Part shown: positions 34,401-55,400 of the stretch, in pieces
Layout of the letters: the number at the start of each line of letters is the position of its first letter
Numbering within the stretch: the first letter of the stretch is position 1
NCBI GenBank assembly: GCA_963924555.1
Contig: OZ004586.1
Location: 806,001-870,000, forward strand
DNA length: 64,000 bases
From: Crambe crambe
Lineage: Eukaryota > Porifera > Demospongiae > Poecilosclerida > Crambeidae
Reading direction: 5' to 3'
Notes under the pieces: generated by a model
The model's input: the letters and a program-made list of their open reading frames with translations, nothing else
Databases searched by the model: none
What the model was told of the DNA's origin: nothing
Position numbers and translations under genes: made by a program

Positions 34401-35394
34401 CCATTCTTTTTCTTTGTAATTAGCTATATAAATTGAAATGTTCCTCTTTGGTAAGCACATAGCACTGGATATGGAAGATAACAATACTTGTGTATTATTC
34501 ATATTCAAAAGAAGTAGTTATTTCCAAATATATGCTAAGAAAAGCTCAATGATTAATTTTGAATGTTATATTCGTCAGGGATGATTGACCGATGAAGAGG
34601 CTTCAATATCTTCACTTGGCAGAGAATGAGAAGGTGCAGTGGTGAAGAAGAACCTGAAGAAATGAATGGCTGCACTTAGCTAATACCCAGATTTCGGTGT
34701 TTTCTTTTTTCAATTAATGTGTGTGGGCATGTGCAATAAGGAGTGATTGGGCAGTTTTTGTATTGAGAGTACCCTCTCATGCATGCCTGCTGAGGGTTAA
34801 TTTGCAATCGGTATTGTTTGCAAGCATAGGACTGAAGAATGTTTTGTTATCTTGAGGGAGGAGAGTATGACTGACATGAAGGATGAGTAGCTATCTGTTG
34901 TGGATACAGTACTGAGGAGTGAAAAGCATTATTGTAGAGGAGCACAATCATTCAATTTAATAATAGTTGTTGAGGTTTGGTTGTCTTACATGAGGGAGGA
35001 TGGATGAGCATGTGCAGTGCAAATGAGAGCAGAATGAAACATTAAGTTGAATACTAGACGTTTGGTTGTCTTGTATGAGGGAGGGTGTGGGGAATGAGCA
35101 AATAAGAGTAGTAATTTGTGGCACGTGTGCTACCTCCTGTGTGTACATGTTATGATGCTGGTAGCAGGATTTTGTGCAGTTTAGTATAGAGATCTGCTGT
35201 TTGAGTACGTGATGATCGCGAGATTATATCTAAGTTATTATGAATGATTTGAGTTCTGCAAGTATAAAGCAATAGGGTTAAATGAAGCCTAGCTATAGCA
35301 GCTTTATGCTTGCCTTGAGTTCTTGTTGAGGATTTCTGCAAGTATTGAGATGCAAATGAAATGTTTTATAGTGTTAGAGTGCACGACTTACTTT
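34401..35394. other. 3' part of repeated unit 2, no assigned gene
   Basis: Mostly an inverse match to 19,058-19,805. About 34,700-34,930 has extra sequence that is absent from unit 1. Short ORFs occur in both copies but their ends differ and no family is recognised. Probably 3' untranslated or spacer sequence of the microexon gene. Confidence 0.5.
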
Positions 35395-36456
35395 TTACCT
35401 CCCATGGTGATGAAAGTGTACTGGAAAAGAGAAGTAGCCATAGCTAAGTGATTTTGTACTGTTTTATATTACTTACGATTTCCATTGTACATGTTTGGGT
35501 CTGGAATTATAGATTATGGTGATGCATGTTATGTGTTGGTGGAAAATAGTTAAGTATGTACTCACACGGGAACGGGCAGAACCGTTGACGTCCCCTCCCC
35601 CTCCGCCTGGCCCTGGCCCTACCCCTCCATGCACCTTCTGGGTGAGGGTGGGAAGCTGGAGATGGCACTGGATGATGTAATTGTAAGATCATGAAATGTG
35701 TTATCTTCCTTACCTTCTGGGAGGGGGCGCGCAGCTGGAGGTGGCACTGGATGATGTAATTGTAAGATTATGAAATGTGCTATCTATAGTGCTTACCTTC
35801 TGGGAGGGGGCGTGCGGCTGGAGGTGGTACTGGATGATGTAATTGTAAGAGCAGTGAATGTGATAATTCTACATACATGTAGTTGCTTACCTTCTGGGAT
35901 GGGGCGCACAGCTGGAGGTGGCACTGGATGATGTAAGATGTAATTGTGAGAGTGGAGAAATTTCCATAGTTGCTTACCTTCTGAGAGGGAGCGGTGTGCG
36001 GGTGGAGGTGGCACTGGATGATGTAATTGTGAGAGCAGTGAATGTGATAATTCTACATACATGTAGTTGCTCACCTTCTGGGATGGGGCGCACAGCTGGA
36101 GGTGGGACTGGATGATGTAATTGTGAGAGTGGAGAAATTTCCATAGTTGCTTATCTTCTGGGAGGGAGCGGCGTGCGGGTGGAGGTGGCACTGGATGATG
36201 TAATTGTAAGAGCAGTAAATGTGATAATTCTACATACATGTAGTTGCTCACCTTCTGGGATGGGGCGCACAGCTGGAGGTGGCACTGGATGATGTAATTG
36301 TGAGTGGAGAAATTTCCATAGTTGCTTACCTTCTGGGAGGGGGTGCGCGGCTGGAGGTGGCACTGGATGATGTAATTGTAAGAGCAGTGAATGAAAATGC
36401 GTTATCTATAGTTCCTTACCTTCTGGGAGGGGGTGCACAGCTGGAGGCACTGGCAT
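35395..36456 (-). CDS. Microexon-array gene, copy 2 (complete frame, 152 residues)
   Basis: Inferred exons in order of translation: 36420-36456, 36330-36362, 36252-36284, 36155-36190, 36075-36107, 35978-36013, 35891-35923, 35797-35829, 35714-35746, 35566-35667, 35477-35500, 35395-35420. They sum to 459 nt with no frame break. All are joined in phase 1, the eight internal microexons are 33 or 36 nt, and introns are 45-61 nt within the array. Microexons encode VPPPAAHPLPE, VPPPAVRPIPE and VPPPPARRSLPE types, alternating as two-unit repeats. Then come a basic segment (GAWRGRARARRRGRGRQ), CPFP, YPNMYNGN and LHFHHHGR. One donor (36155) is AT instead of GT. No known domain. A further upstream exon is possible, since the acceptor tttcag at about 36,520 opens an in-frame stretch. 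Transcription is unproven. Confidence 0.62.
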
Positions 36457-37020
36457 GGTGAAGTGAGCAAACTGCACAGACTGATTATGTGTAGGATGAG
36501 AATCTGCACTGAGGAATGACTGAAACACAAGAAATAGCTAGCTGAAGTATAGATTCTCACAAGTCATGGCCCTATCCCTACATCTACACAGAAGACAGGA
36601 CAATGTATAATAATCTAAAATTCATTCTATATCATTAACAAAAAACGATTTCAAAAATTGACTTTTGTTCTAGTTTTCAATATAATAATAATCAGATCGG
36701 CGTACTGACTAACTGGCTATAGTCATCAGAATTCTGTTCGGGCCATCTGTTAGAGCAGCACCTAGAGGCTGATCTTTTGCTATTAGTTTTCACTACAGTT
36801 CCATTTCACAATTCAGTGATTATGGAACACTAGCTAATCTTTCTTCGCCATTTTAACTTAAGGGCGGGGCCACATAGGTGCGCGCTAGCTAGAGCTAGCT
36901 GTTCAGCTTTGATATATATATATAGAGTAAGGGTAGAAGAGAAAGAAGAGTTTTTAGTTTATACTGTCCTATGGACTTTGACCTGCCATCCCTATTAGAG
37001 AGTGCTACCGCACTCTCTGA

Positions 37021-37467
37021 TAGGTTATTCCACAACCTACACTCTAACCATAATTATTATAGCCTTATTTGGGCATTGTTATCATAAATCAGTAGCTATA
37101 GGCTATAAATGTACTTATGACTTCTTTGGATGACAGCTTTCACCACAATGGGAGAATTCATCACAACATTTGGCATCCAGAATGGTCACTATAGCTATTC
37201 AAAGAAGTGATAATAGCTGAAGATATTGCACAGTATTAATTAATGGGGGAGGAGCAAATGCTCCCTGCCCCTCCTCTAAATTTAAACGAAGCCCTGCATG
37301 TGATGTTGGGATTATTTCCGGTATGATATGTGGCTACTGAATGTAAGAATATGCACCAAGTTTTGATTTTGTTTTAATATTGAAATTGGAGGGGAGATGT
37401 TTATAATACACCATACTGGGTGCTGACATAGCTAATGGAACATGGTTTATAGCTAGCTAGAGCAATT
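37021..37467. other. PMS2 3' flank, third copy of the block A spacer
   Basis: Resumes the block A/B spacer at taggttattccacaac. It holds the small NHL scrap (ttcaccacaatgggagaatt, 37,140) and the stretch ggaggagcaaatgctccctgcc. A region of about 40 bp of the A/B version (the SAAIHS scrap) is missing. Confidence 0.6.
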
Positions 37468-40400
37468 CTAGTCAATGTTGATGTGTTCAGGAGCAATGTC
37501 TGTGGTCTTCAGTCGATCCATGTCTATTAGGTGTCTCATGGTTGGTCTTCCATGTGGACAATTCTGCACAACCATATACAATAGACTTTAGTGTAAGAAA
37601 CCCAAAGAAGCTCCTCTAGATCAAACCAAATGTGATGTTCCTTTCTTAACTGACTTGGCTGGAAATAGCTAAGGTCTCTAAAATGGCACAGACTGACTCA
37701 CCCATGGCTGTTCCATCTCAGACATGTGATTTAGCAACTGGGAAAATATAAAGTAGCTATTCAAGAGCCTAAGAACAGTGTTTAAAAGTCTGTTTCTATT
37801 TGCATTCACCTAACACCTTGATCATTAATTTTTTTAATGCATTGACAGAGAGCTCCAGCTGCTGGTGTTCAAAACTCGAAATTTGGTAGAAAGTTGAGTA
37901 AATGATAGGTGAATGCAAATGGACTTTAACTAGCTATAGTCACCTTTCTCATTTCCACTTTGTTTAGTGCTGTACCAATCATTATAGAGGACCTGTGACA
38001 TGATTATATAGCAATGCAATATTGAAGGGGAACCCCCCAATAATTATACTCGATGGCTGCTACATACATAAAAAGACTTACCTGCAAGCCCTTGATGCAA
38101 ACATAGATCTCACAGCAGTGGGCCTTACCACTTCTCCCTGTTGCAATTGAGAGGCATCATTGTTGCATCAAATAATAAAGCTAAGTATTATTATTTACTG
38201 GTGTGCATCCATCATCTGAGAGCATGAACACCATTTCCTCAATATCTGAACAAAAGAAGGGAAAATACTTTAGTGTGTGTCTATTAATTGCATTGAAAGA
38301 GGTGCATGGGGAGTTCTTATTGCACGAGTGCATGCATTTCCATCAACCATGCATAATCGTAAAGGACCTTTCTTTTCCATGGACCAGTTTTTGGAGACTG
38401 GTTTAGCAGCCAACTTGATTCTCTTCATGGGAGGGGCTAAAGTAGATGAACAAAATTAATGATACATTATAACAAAAAAAACAACAACTGCACCTTCTGT
38501 GTCAATCTGGAATTTGAAACCATTCATTTCAAATATCTTCAAGTTATCCATTATGATGCTCTCACTGACGGCTGACAACTCCAAATCTTTAGGTCTGTAG
38601 AAAAAGTAACAATAGGATTAGCTAGCTGGTCATTCATAGCTCAGAGGCACATGTATGGATCTAGGCTCAGCTGCAGATTAAAGTTTATACATGAGCAGCT
38701 TTTGATGTTGAATGACAGTTTCTTCCTGCAGACGTTCGAAGTTGTACTTCTCGTCTGTTGCATGCTGGTCCACTATGAACAGATCACTCCCCAGTCTGGC
38801 AATGATGAAGCCAAGGTTGAACTGTCCAATCACTTGCATCTGTAGAAAGTCAGATTTTCTGGGGATGGGAATCAGTAGATTGAAAATCAAATTGATGTGT
38901 GATAGACTCACTTGATTTCTTTTCTCAGTTCCTCTTCAGCAGTCTTGTTACTGCTTGGATCAATCTTAGCTCTGAACCTTGACCTTTGCCTCTCTACGAC
39001 ACCCTCTGAGGAAGAGCTAGGGACTTCGCCAGTAGTAGACTTTCCCTCGTTGACTGACCCAGCTTCTTGCTCACTCCACAGTGACCTCAGCCTGGTCGTA
39101 ATGACATCAAGGTCAAGTCTAACCTCCATCTCTGGAACATGACTGGGAGAAGAAGAAGCTGCACTATCCAGATTCATAGACAGAGCTTTCTTAGATTTTT
39201 TCTTTCCACTGGAGACTTCCCTCACATGTTTAGAATTTAACTTACTTTCTCTTTCATTTGACTTCACATCTAATAATTTTGATTTCACTGGAGAGGTCAT
39301 GACATTGACTGGTCTGTAAGAGAAGTTCATTAAGGGTCCAGATTTCAAGGATCCAGGAGATAAATGTGCCCTGGAAGGAGATATCGGATTATCACAGTCA
39401 CTTCTTAAAATTTCTTCTTCTTCATGATCTGATGAACCAAGATGTTCTTCCTCCGCAATGTGATAGTCATTTAGTGTGTCTCCTTTATCATTCATCTCCT
39501 CAGTGGTATCACCAGGAGATACACCCCATCTAACGTCACTTGAAGGGCCAACATGTCTCTCATCTTCTTTGGAAGGCAAAGGAAACTCATCAGTACACAA
39601 AATTTCATTATCAATAGAAGATTCCTCAGTTAAAGACCTTCTCCCTGGATGTAAAACTCCAAAATCGACCAGTTTAGCCTCTAATAATAAAATAAGTATT
39701 TTAATTAATGTATCTCAAGTATACATTGCCCTCACGTTTGGTTGCTGGTTCAACTTTCCTTGCATTTCCTAAATGCTCCACATTCCTATAACATTGTGTA
39801 ATCATTACATCAGCAAGGGAATTCCCTACAACCAGCATGCTTATATATACAACTTCTGACAACAACATGACAATAACAACACCTTTTAAAATTTGTAAAA
39901 CCAGAGAGTCTTGGTCCGCCAGGTGAAGAAGAACTGGAAGGAGTCGAAATGGATGTGGCCTCTGATGAAATGGGTGTGGTTCCAGTAGACAGCGAGTGAG
40001 TATCAAACTGCCCTTGCATTTGCTCATAGAGGGTACAGAGAGAAACCTAAGTGATATTAGGACGTCACTGCTTGAAACGTTTTGTATAAAAAAATTATTG
40101 TATTGGTAGCTGAATCATTTCAAGGAAGACTTACTCTGATAAGAAGAAGTAAAACTTTTTCATGATGGAGCATCACTTGTCGTTTGTCTGGTGTGATATT
40201 CACATCAATACTTTCTGATAGAAGCAGAAAGGCACAGTAATGCTATAACACAATGCTCTTTGTCCAGTGTTGAAAGGAGAGCAGATACCTCTTGCTGTAC
40301 TGATGTTTAGGATGACACAAGGGTATTGATGTCTGTTGAACATGTGGTACACCTCATTCACTGTCCTGGCCAGCTGATGAACGGGCACAACAGTATTGTC

Positions 40401-41735
40401 TCTTTAGACACGACAGCGAAAGAATTGGACATGACTAAACAATTGTGTTACCTTCGCATGGTCACAAGGCCTGTTGTTGAAGAAATAGAACTGCCTATCT
40501 GCTGCACTTCGGCCATAATTTTGAGTGCATCTTGAAATATAACCTGTAAACCTTTATACCAGGGAGTAATTATGACAATAATGGTGTTGGTCTACACTTA
40601 GCTATGGGTTTCTTGTATGGCTCACTTGAAAGAGTTGATATCGGAAGAAGTGAGGTGGGAACATTCCTCTCTTGCAGTAAAATCATCCTCGACACACTCG
40701 GGAAATTCTACAAGCTGCTCCAACTGCAAGGATTCATGGATTTATGTAGATACATGCACTGAATGGCCTAACTGATAGCTCAATGTCCCTGCTATCAACC
40801 TGTTTAGGTCCAAAAACATCCAAAATGTTTGCCCTCAGGTTAGGATTGCCACTGGTGGCTAGGACTTGCTGTTTCTTGCAGTTTTTCCCCGCCTGGTTGC
40901 AGCACGAGATTCGAACTCCTGTGCTCACCAGACAGTAACCTTGAAGCATCTGCACCATCTTGTTGAACTCCTAGGAGTGATTTAATTATAGAGGGGTTGA
41001 CTCATTGCATTAAAGCTAACAAAATGATACTACAATGGATCTGTAATTAACTACCTTCTTTAAGTTTCTAAGAAACTCCTTGTGCCTCACTGGAAGAGTA
41101 TAGAATAACCGTGCAATGCTCACTGTCGTTCCGACCTAAATAGCACCCACCATTGAACAAGTGAGAAGTACAGATATATTAATGGACCTCTCTGGCACAG
41201 CTGCTCTGAGACTTGATTACACCGTTATTGTCATACAAGAGTTTCGTTCCCACAGACTTTGATTCGTGGCAAGTGGTGATAGTCATGTCACTGAAATTAA
41301 AAAGAAGCCAATTCATAAGGATAATTTCCTTTGATGTTACTTAGCAATATGTTTTCATTTTCTTACCTCAAAGCACACAAAGAGCTCAGTGCCTCTCCAC
41401 GGAAACCGAATGTAGCCACACCCATTTCCAAATCCGAGAAATCTTGTATCTTGGAGGTATGGTGCTTGAGGGTAAGTCCCTGGAAATCAACTTCGTCCAC
41501 ACCAGACCCATTATCAGTGACCTCCACCAGCTCACTCCCATATTCCTTCAGTCGCACCTCTGTATCATGTGCATGAAGCATTTGTAGTCACATGACAGTC
41601 ACACTCACCAATGGAAGTGGCCCCACTATCAAGTGAGTTCTCCACCAACTCCTTCACTGCCACAGCCAAGCTAAGGACAACTTGTCCAGAGCATATCTGA
41701 TGCACGGTCTTCTTATCAATGGCTCTCACGGACAT
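37468..41735 (-). CDS. PMS2: PMS2, MutL-type mismatch repair endonuclease subunit
   Basis: Twenty exons inferred by homology and splice signals, about 866 codons (human PMS2 is of similar length): 41609-41735, 41367-41559, 41188-41290, 41055-41135, 40800-40970, 40626-40723, 40452-40543, 40289-40373, 40135-40214, 39883-40046, 39736-39785, 38912-39644, 38691-38858, 38494-38594, 38368-38436, 38199-38245, 38082-38137, 37944-37992, 37702-37737, 37468-37563. GHKL ATPase motifs: [30 protein letters not shown]-terminal endonuclease motifs: [23 protein letters not shown]. It acts with MLH1 in nuclear mismatch repair, nicking the discontinuous strand. The joint between exon 6 (ending INSF plus 2 nt) and exon 7 ([12 protein letters not shown], which needs 1 nt) is out of phase, so either the allele or assembly has a 1-base error or splicing differs. 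Head to head with SLC4. Confidence 0.9.
37788..37925. mobile_element. MITE-like repeat in a PMS2 intron
   Basis: Ends tttgcattcacct and aggtgaatgcaaa are inverses. Copies lie at the same place in blocks A (about 8,503-8,632) and B (about 25,509-25,640). A diverged relative at about 59,270-59,435 in the Trio-like gene shares caccttgatcatt, agagagctc, atgcatt and gtgttcaaa/gtgtttgaaa, in the same order. Confidence 0.65.
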
Positions 41736-41959
41736 GCTGAATCGTAAAATTACTCAGTAAAAACACGCGCATGCTATTAACTTTATTGCTGACTCAGCAG
41801 TAATTAGTTGAGCACGCCTTCCTTTCCGCGGCTGAAAACCTTTCAAATCCAGCGATGACTTCATTATTGTAGTTTTTCTCTCGCTCACCTGTCCACGAGA
41901 GGGTATGAGCGGTAGTACGGCCAAGAGATAACATTAGCTGAAGTTCTAAAGTCGGAGGG
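41736..41959. promoter_or_regulatory. Shared divergent promoter region of PMS2 and SLC4
   Basis: Only 224 bp separate the PMS2 start codon (-) from the SLC4 start codon (+). Both 5' UTRs and promoters must lie here unless upstream exons exist. It contains a tgacttcat CRE-like site (41,866) and a ccgcgg, but no TATA box. The bidirectional layout is read from gene positions. Promoter activity is inference. Confidence 0.6.
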
Positions 41960-51780
<9,821 letters not shown>

Positions 51781-52253
51781 GGACAAGAAGAATAGTTACA
51801 ATAGCTCCTCTCAGTTTGCTTAAAAAGTGTAGCTATAAAATAGCATTGTTCTTTATTTAAAGGCAGTTAAGTTTGGTATCATAAAGCAGTGCTTTCTTAT
51901 TTTCAAGATAATTGTTTATTTTTAGCAGAACAATTATTTATTTATTTATAGTGTTCCTGGCACTATGTATCATTCACATTTTCTTGTTAAATTATTTTTT
52001 ACATTCCTATTGATTTTTGTTTGATCAAAACAGATCTTTACCTATTCCATGTTCGCATGTGCGTGCACGTCCCTATGGCGGCGTTGATCCTTTACCTGCA
52101 ATTAATTGAGCATCATTAATGTTTCTGGGCTGGTCAGTACCATACCACCGTGTCTAGAAAGATATCAGAATATAAATCTACACATACACAAAAGGTCAAA
52201 CTTCATTAGTGGTTTTATTAATTAGGGTGAATGCTGAATAATTAATACAAAAG
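51781..52253. other. Intergenic, SLC4 3' flank
   Basis: AT-rich 3' flank between the convergent SLC4 gene and the 1254-residue gene. No gene seen. Confidence 0.5.
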
Positions 52254-52400
52254 CAGTGTTGCCAGGTTCGTGGATTTATCCACAATTTGTGGATTTTTGG
52301 ATAAGAAAATTGTCTATGGATGTCTATGGATGTCTATAGAGATGTCTATGGTATCCTTTTCTGTCTGTGGATTTTTTAAGAGAGCAACCTGGCAACACTG
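52254..52400. mobile_element. MITE with CAGTGTTGCCAGG ends
   Basis: Starts cagtgttgccaggtt and ends aacctggcaacactg, flanked by caaaag on both sides (52248-52253 and 52401-52406). The interior has atggatgtctat repeated three times. It lies 29 bp from the stop codon of the next gene and may form part of its 3' UTR. Confidence 0.85.
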
Positions 52401-52428
52401 CAAAAGTCACATGGAATAAAGCAAATTC

Positions 52429-55400
52429 TCAGTAGGTATCAAGGACTCTTCTTTCAGCTGTTTCAAATAGCTCCGCGTTGGCTCTTTCATTGTCAGCTTC
52501 ATCTCTTATCACCTCATATCCATTAAATCTTCTTAAAGTTTCTTGTTTGATCAGGGAAAACACATTAGAGTTCACTAAAGAGACACATCTGTAGCCACAG
52601 TGGGACACCACTATCAGGAAAAATACAAAGATTGCTACAGCTAAAAGAAAGATGTAAGCTTGAATGACTGAAGGCTCTCTGAAGATAAAAGTACAGCTTA
52701 TTATCAGCCAGTAGTCTGCCATGAAAAACATGTCTATTAGCCGAATTACGATGTTCTTGTACGGATGACAGAAGGCTTGTGTGAGGAGGAATGCCAGAAT
52801 GACATAATGATGGATAGTCAGCATGATTTCAGTGTTAGTTCCTTGGAGAATGCCACTGACTGTGAAGAGGGTAATGGTAATCCAGAGGCGCAGTCCAAAC
52901 CAGAACCTCCACTTATCTTTGAAAGGACCACCATAAGCATCGATGAAGGGCTTGAATTTGTTGACTAGTTTGAACCTCATGAAGCAGTAAGAGAAAGTGA
53001 TGAGGATGCTGTAAGGAAGTAGAAACAGTGCAACGAATGCTGTAGCAAGAAATAGATAGAAACCGTGCACACCATGGCCGTAATCTTCACCACTGTAATA
53101 CCACACTGTCTGTTCACTGAGATTTGAATAATCATGCTGATGGTATATTATTGAATAAAGTGTAGTGTGGCTGAGAATATCGATCACTGTACGTAACAGT
53201 TTGGAAAATGAAAGGTAGAATAACGTGGCTAGAACTTGTACTGAAGATTTAGATATGAAGTTGGAAACCCTAACTGAATGGTTTGCGATGATGATCATTC
53301 CAATGACAATGCTCCATAGGTACACAGGAAAGATGAACTGGAATCCTACTCTAGCAGTGGTAGTCATTCCCTCATAGAAGCAGAGTGGAAAACCAAGATT
53401 AAGGTTGAGTAATGAGATAACAATGTGAAGGTATTTTAAATATGGTCCATGGTAATCTCGTGTTAGTTGATCCATTGATAGACCCAGTATGTTGGCGTAG
53501 AATATGACTCCATTGATGGTGCCTGTGGCTACAGTGAGTCGTAATGCAAAGAGAAGTACTACTAGAATGAGTCCGGCTATAGCATACACTGGGAGAGTGA
53601 GGAGATAGAGATCAGTACAGTTATCATAGCAGACATCAGATCCAAATACTACACTGTAATTCTCCTTGCACTGACCACATATGATTCCAGTGCGGTTGTT
53701 GAGGCAGGATAGATCAGTAATGGAGTTATTCAGAGTGAAAGTATTAAACTTTGGATCACAATAGTTTGGCGGACAATTCCTGGTGAATGAGATGATTGTT
53801 CTATTAGAATCATGCCAGTAGCCAGTCCAGTAACCTTTTGGACTGGTAAAGATTCGGCTATCAATGTCACATTTGTAGTTTTGCTTAAGGAAGGCATTGG
53901 AGCAATTGCAGTAACCTTGTTCAGATAATTCAAAGCCAGTTGGACAATGTGCGCTCACATATGCATGAAAGTTGATGTCTACGCTTCCTGACCTGTAACG
54001 GTTAACAAGGTAACAGACTGTTTCTTTCTCCTCATTTTTGAAATAAAGCGATACCGTTGAGTTCATTTTCCTTACTGAAGAATCGAAATTTAGTATTATT
54101 AATGTATCATCTGAACAGCTCACCTGTTGCACACTGAAGACATCATCATAGGAAAATTTAATGGCAATGGCTCTTTCTCCAGGATAAGTGTGGAAGTGCG
54201 GCTCAAAAGCTGACGATCCAAACTTAAGATCTAAATAATCAGTATAGTTGCAATTCCACTCCTTTGTATGCGATTGCCAACATAGTCCATTCGGGAGAGA
54301 CATAAATTTGTCAAAGGGATTCATTTCTTTAAATAGTGTATCAAATAACGAAGTGCATTTGTATCTCGAGTTCTTCTGGTCCCAATCAAGAAAATCAAAC
54401 TTAAAATCTTGTGATTTTGGACATAAAATCACTTCATCATGTTCTGCTCGGATGAAGCAGAACATTGATGTGAAAAGAGAATTTGGTACACCAAAGTGAT
54501 TGGTATTGTTCTTGAAGTAAAGTGCAATGTTTATATCAGTGAAATTATGGTCTGAATAAATCTTATCTGGAAGTATCTTTATGGAGCACTGTTTTGGAGC
54601 AAAGATAGCGCTTCCGTAGATCGCTGTGTTATTATAAAAACCAGCTTCCAAAGGTTCTTTCAGATACAAATAAGAGGAGTCATCCAGTACGATTCCTCCT
54701 CCACCTTGGATGTTATAAGTGTATGCACCGCTGAGAGTAAAATTCCCAGTTATCACTAAATGACTCTTTCTATTGATGTCCATTACTCTACCACGATCAA
54801 CTGAAAAATAGTTTGTGCCACTCACGGTAGCATTTGTGTCTTGAAATTGCATCGTGGCTTGGAGAGACGGAGGCACGTGGTCATACTGTAAGTGAGTGTT
54901 AATCATGCTGAGAATATTGAGTTGGCCAGCTGGAAGACCCTCGACAGTGAATAGATAGTCGTATGAACCAATGACGTTAGAGTGACCTAAATTGTGCACG
55001 AAATCCTTCATGCACCAAGTTGTGTTTTCCATTACAACTTCTTGTTGAGTGAAATCCCATAAAATCTTAAGCAAATATTTAATGTATTTTTCAGTTGAAT
55101 TTGGTTCAGTGTGGGTATATAGGACGAATGCTGTGTTCTTTATCATTAAAGAGCTTTTTACTTCGCTTTTCCTTTTTTTCCTAGAAGACGTATCACGGTA
55201 CTGCACGTTCAGTGGTATTATCATGAAATGACCCAAAGATGTGGTACTTCCATGCAGGCAATATTCATGAGGGATTCCTTCATATGTAATTCGAGAATCA
55301 GATGAGCCACCAATGAAGGCGATAAGTATTCCAATCTTTGGGCCCGTCCAAGCCTTGGGAAAAATACTTGGTTTCATAAGCATACCGATGTCTGCATCAA

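Larger units (their letters stand above)
34000..37020. mobile_element. Repeated unit 2: inverted 3.0-kb insertion carrying the microexon gene
   Basis: Reverse-orientation relative of 17798-20271. The flanks (catataataa to the left, taggttattccacaacctac to the right) are contiguous in blocks A (about 7,650) and B (about 24,660), so this is an insertion at an AT step. The right end is the hairpin agagagtgc/gcactctct followed by GA. The left end is the start of the foldback (34,000-34,400). The segment 36,549-36,922 is in the same orientation as unit 1's 17,902-18,258 although everything around it is reversed. Confidence 0.68.
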
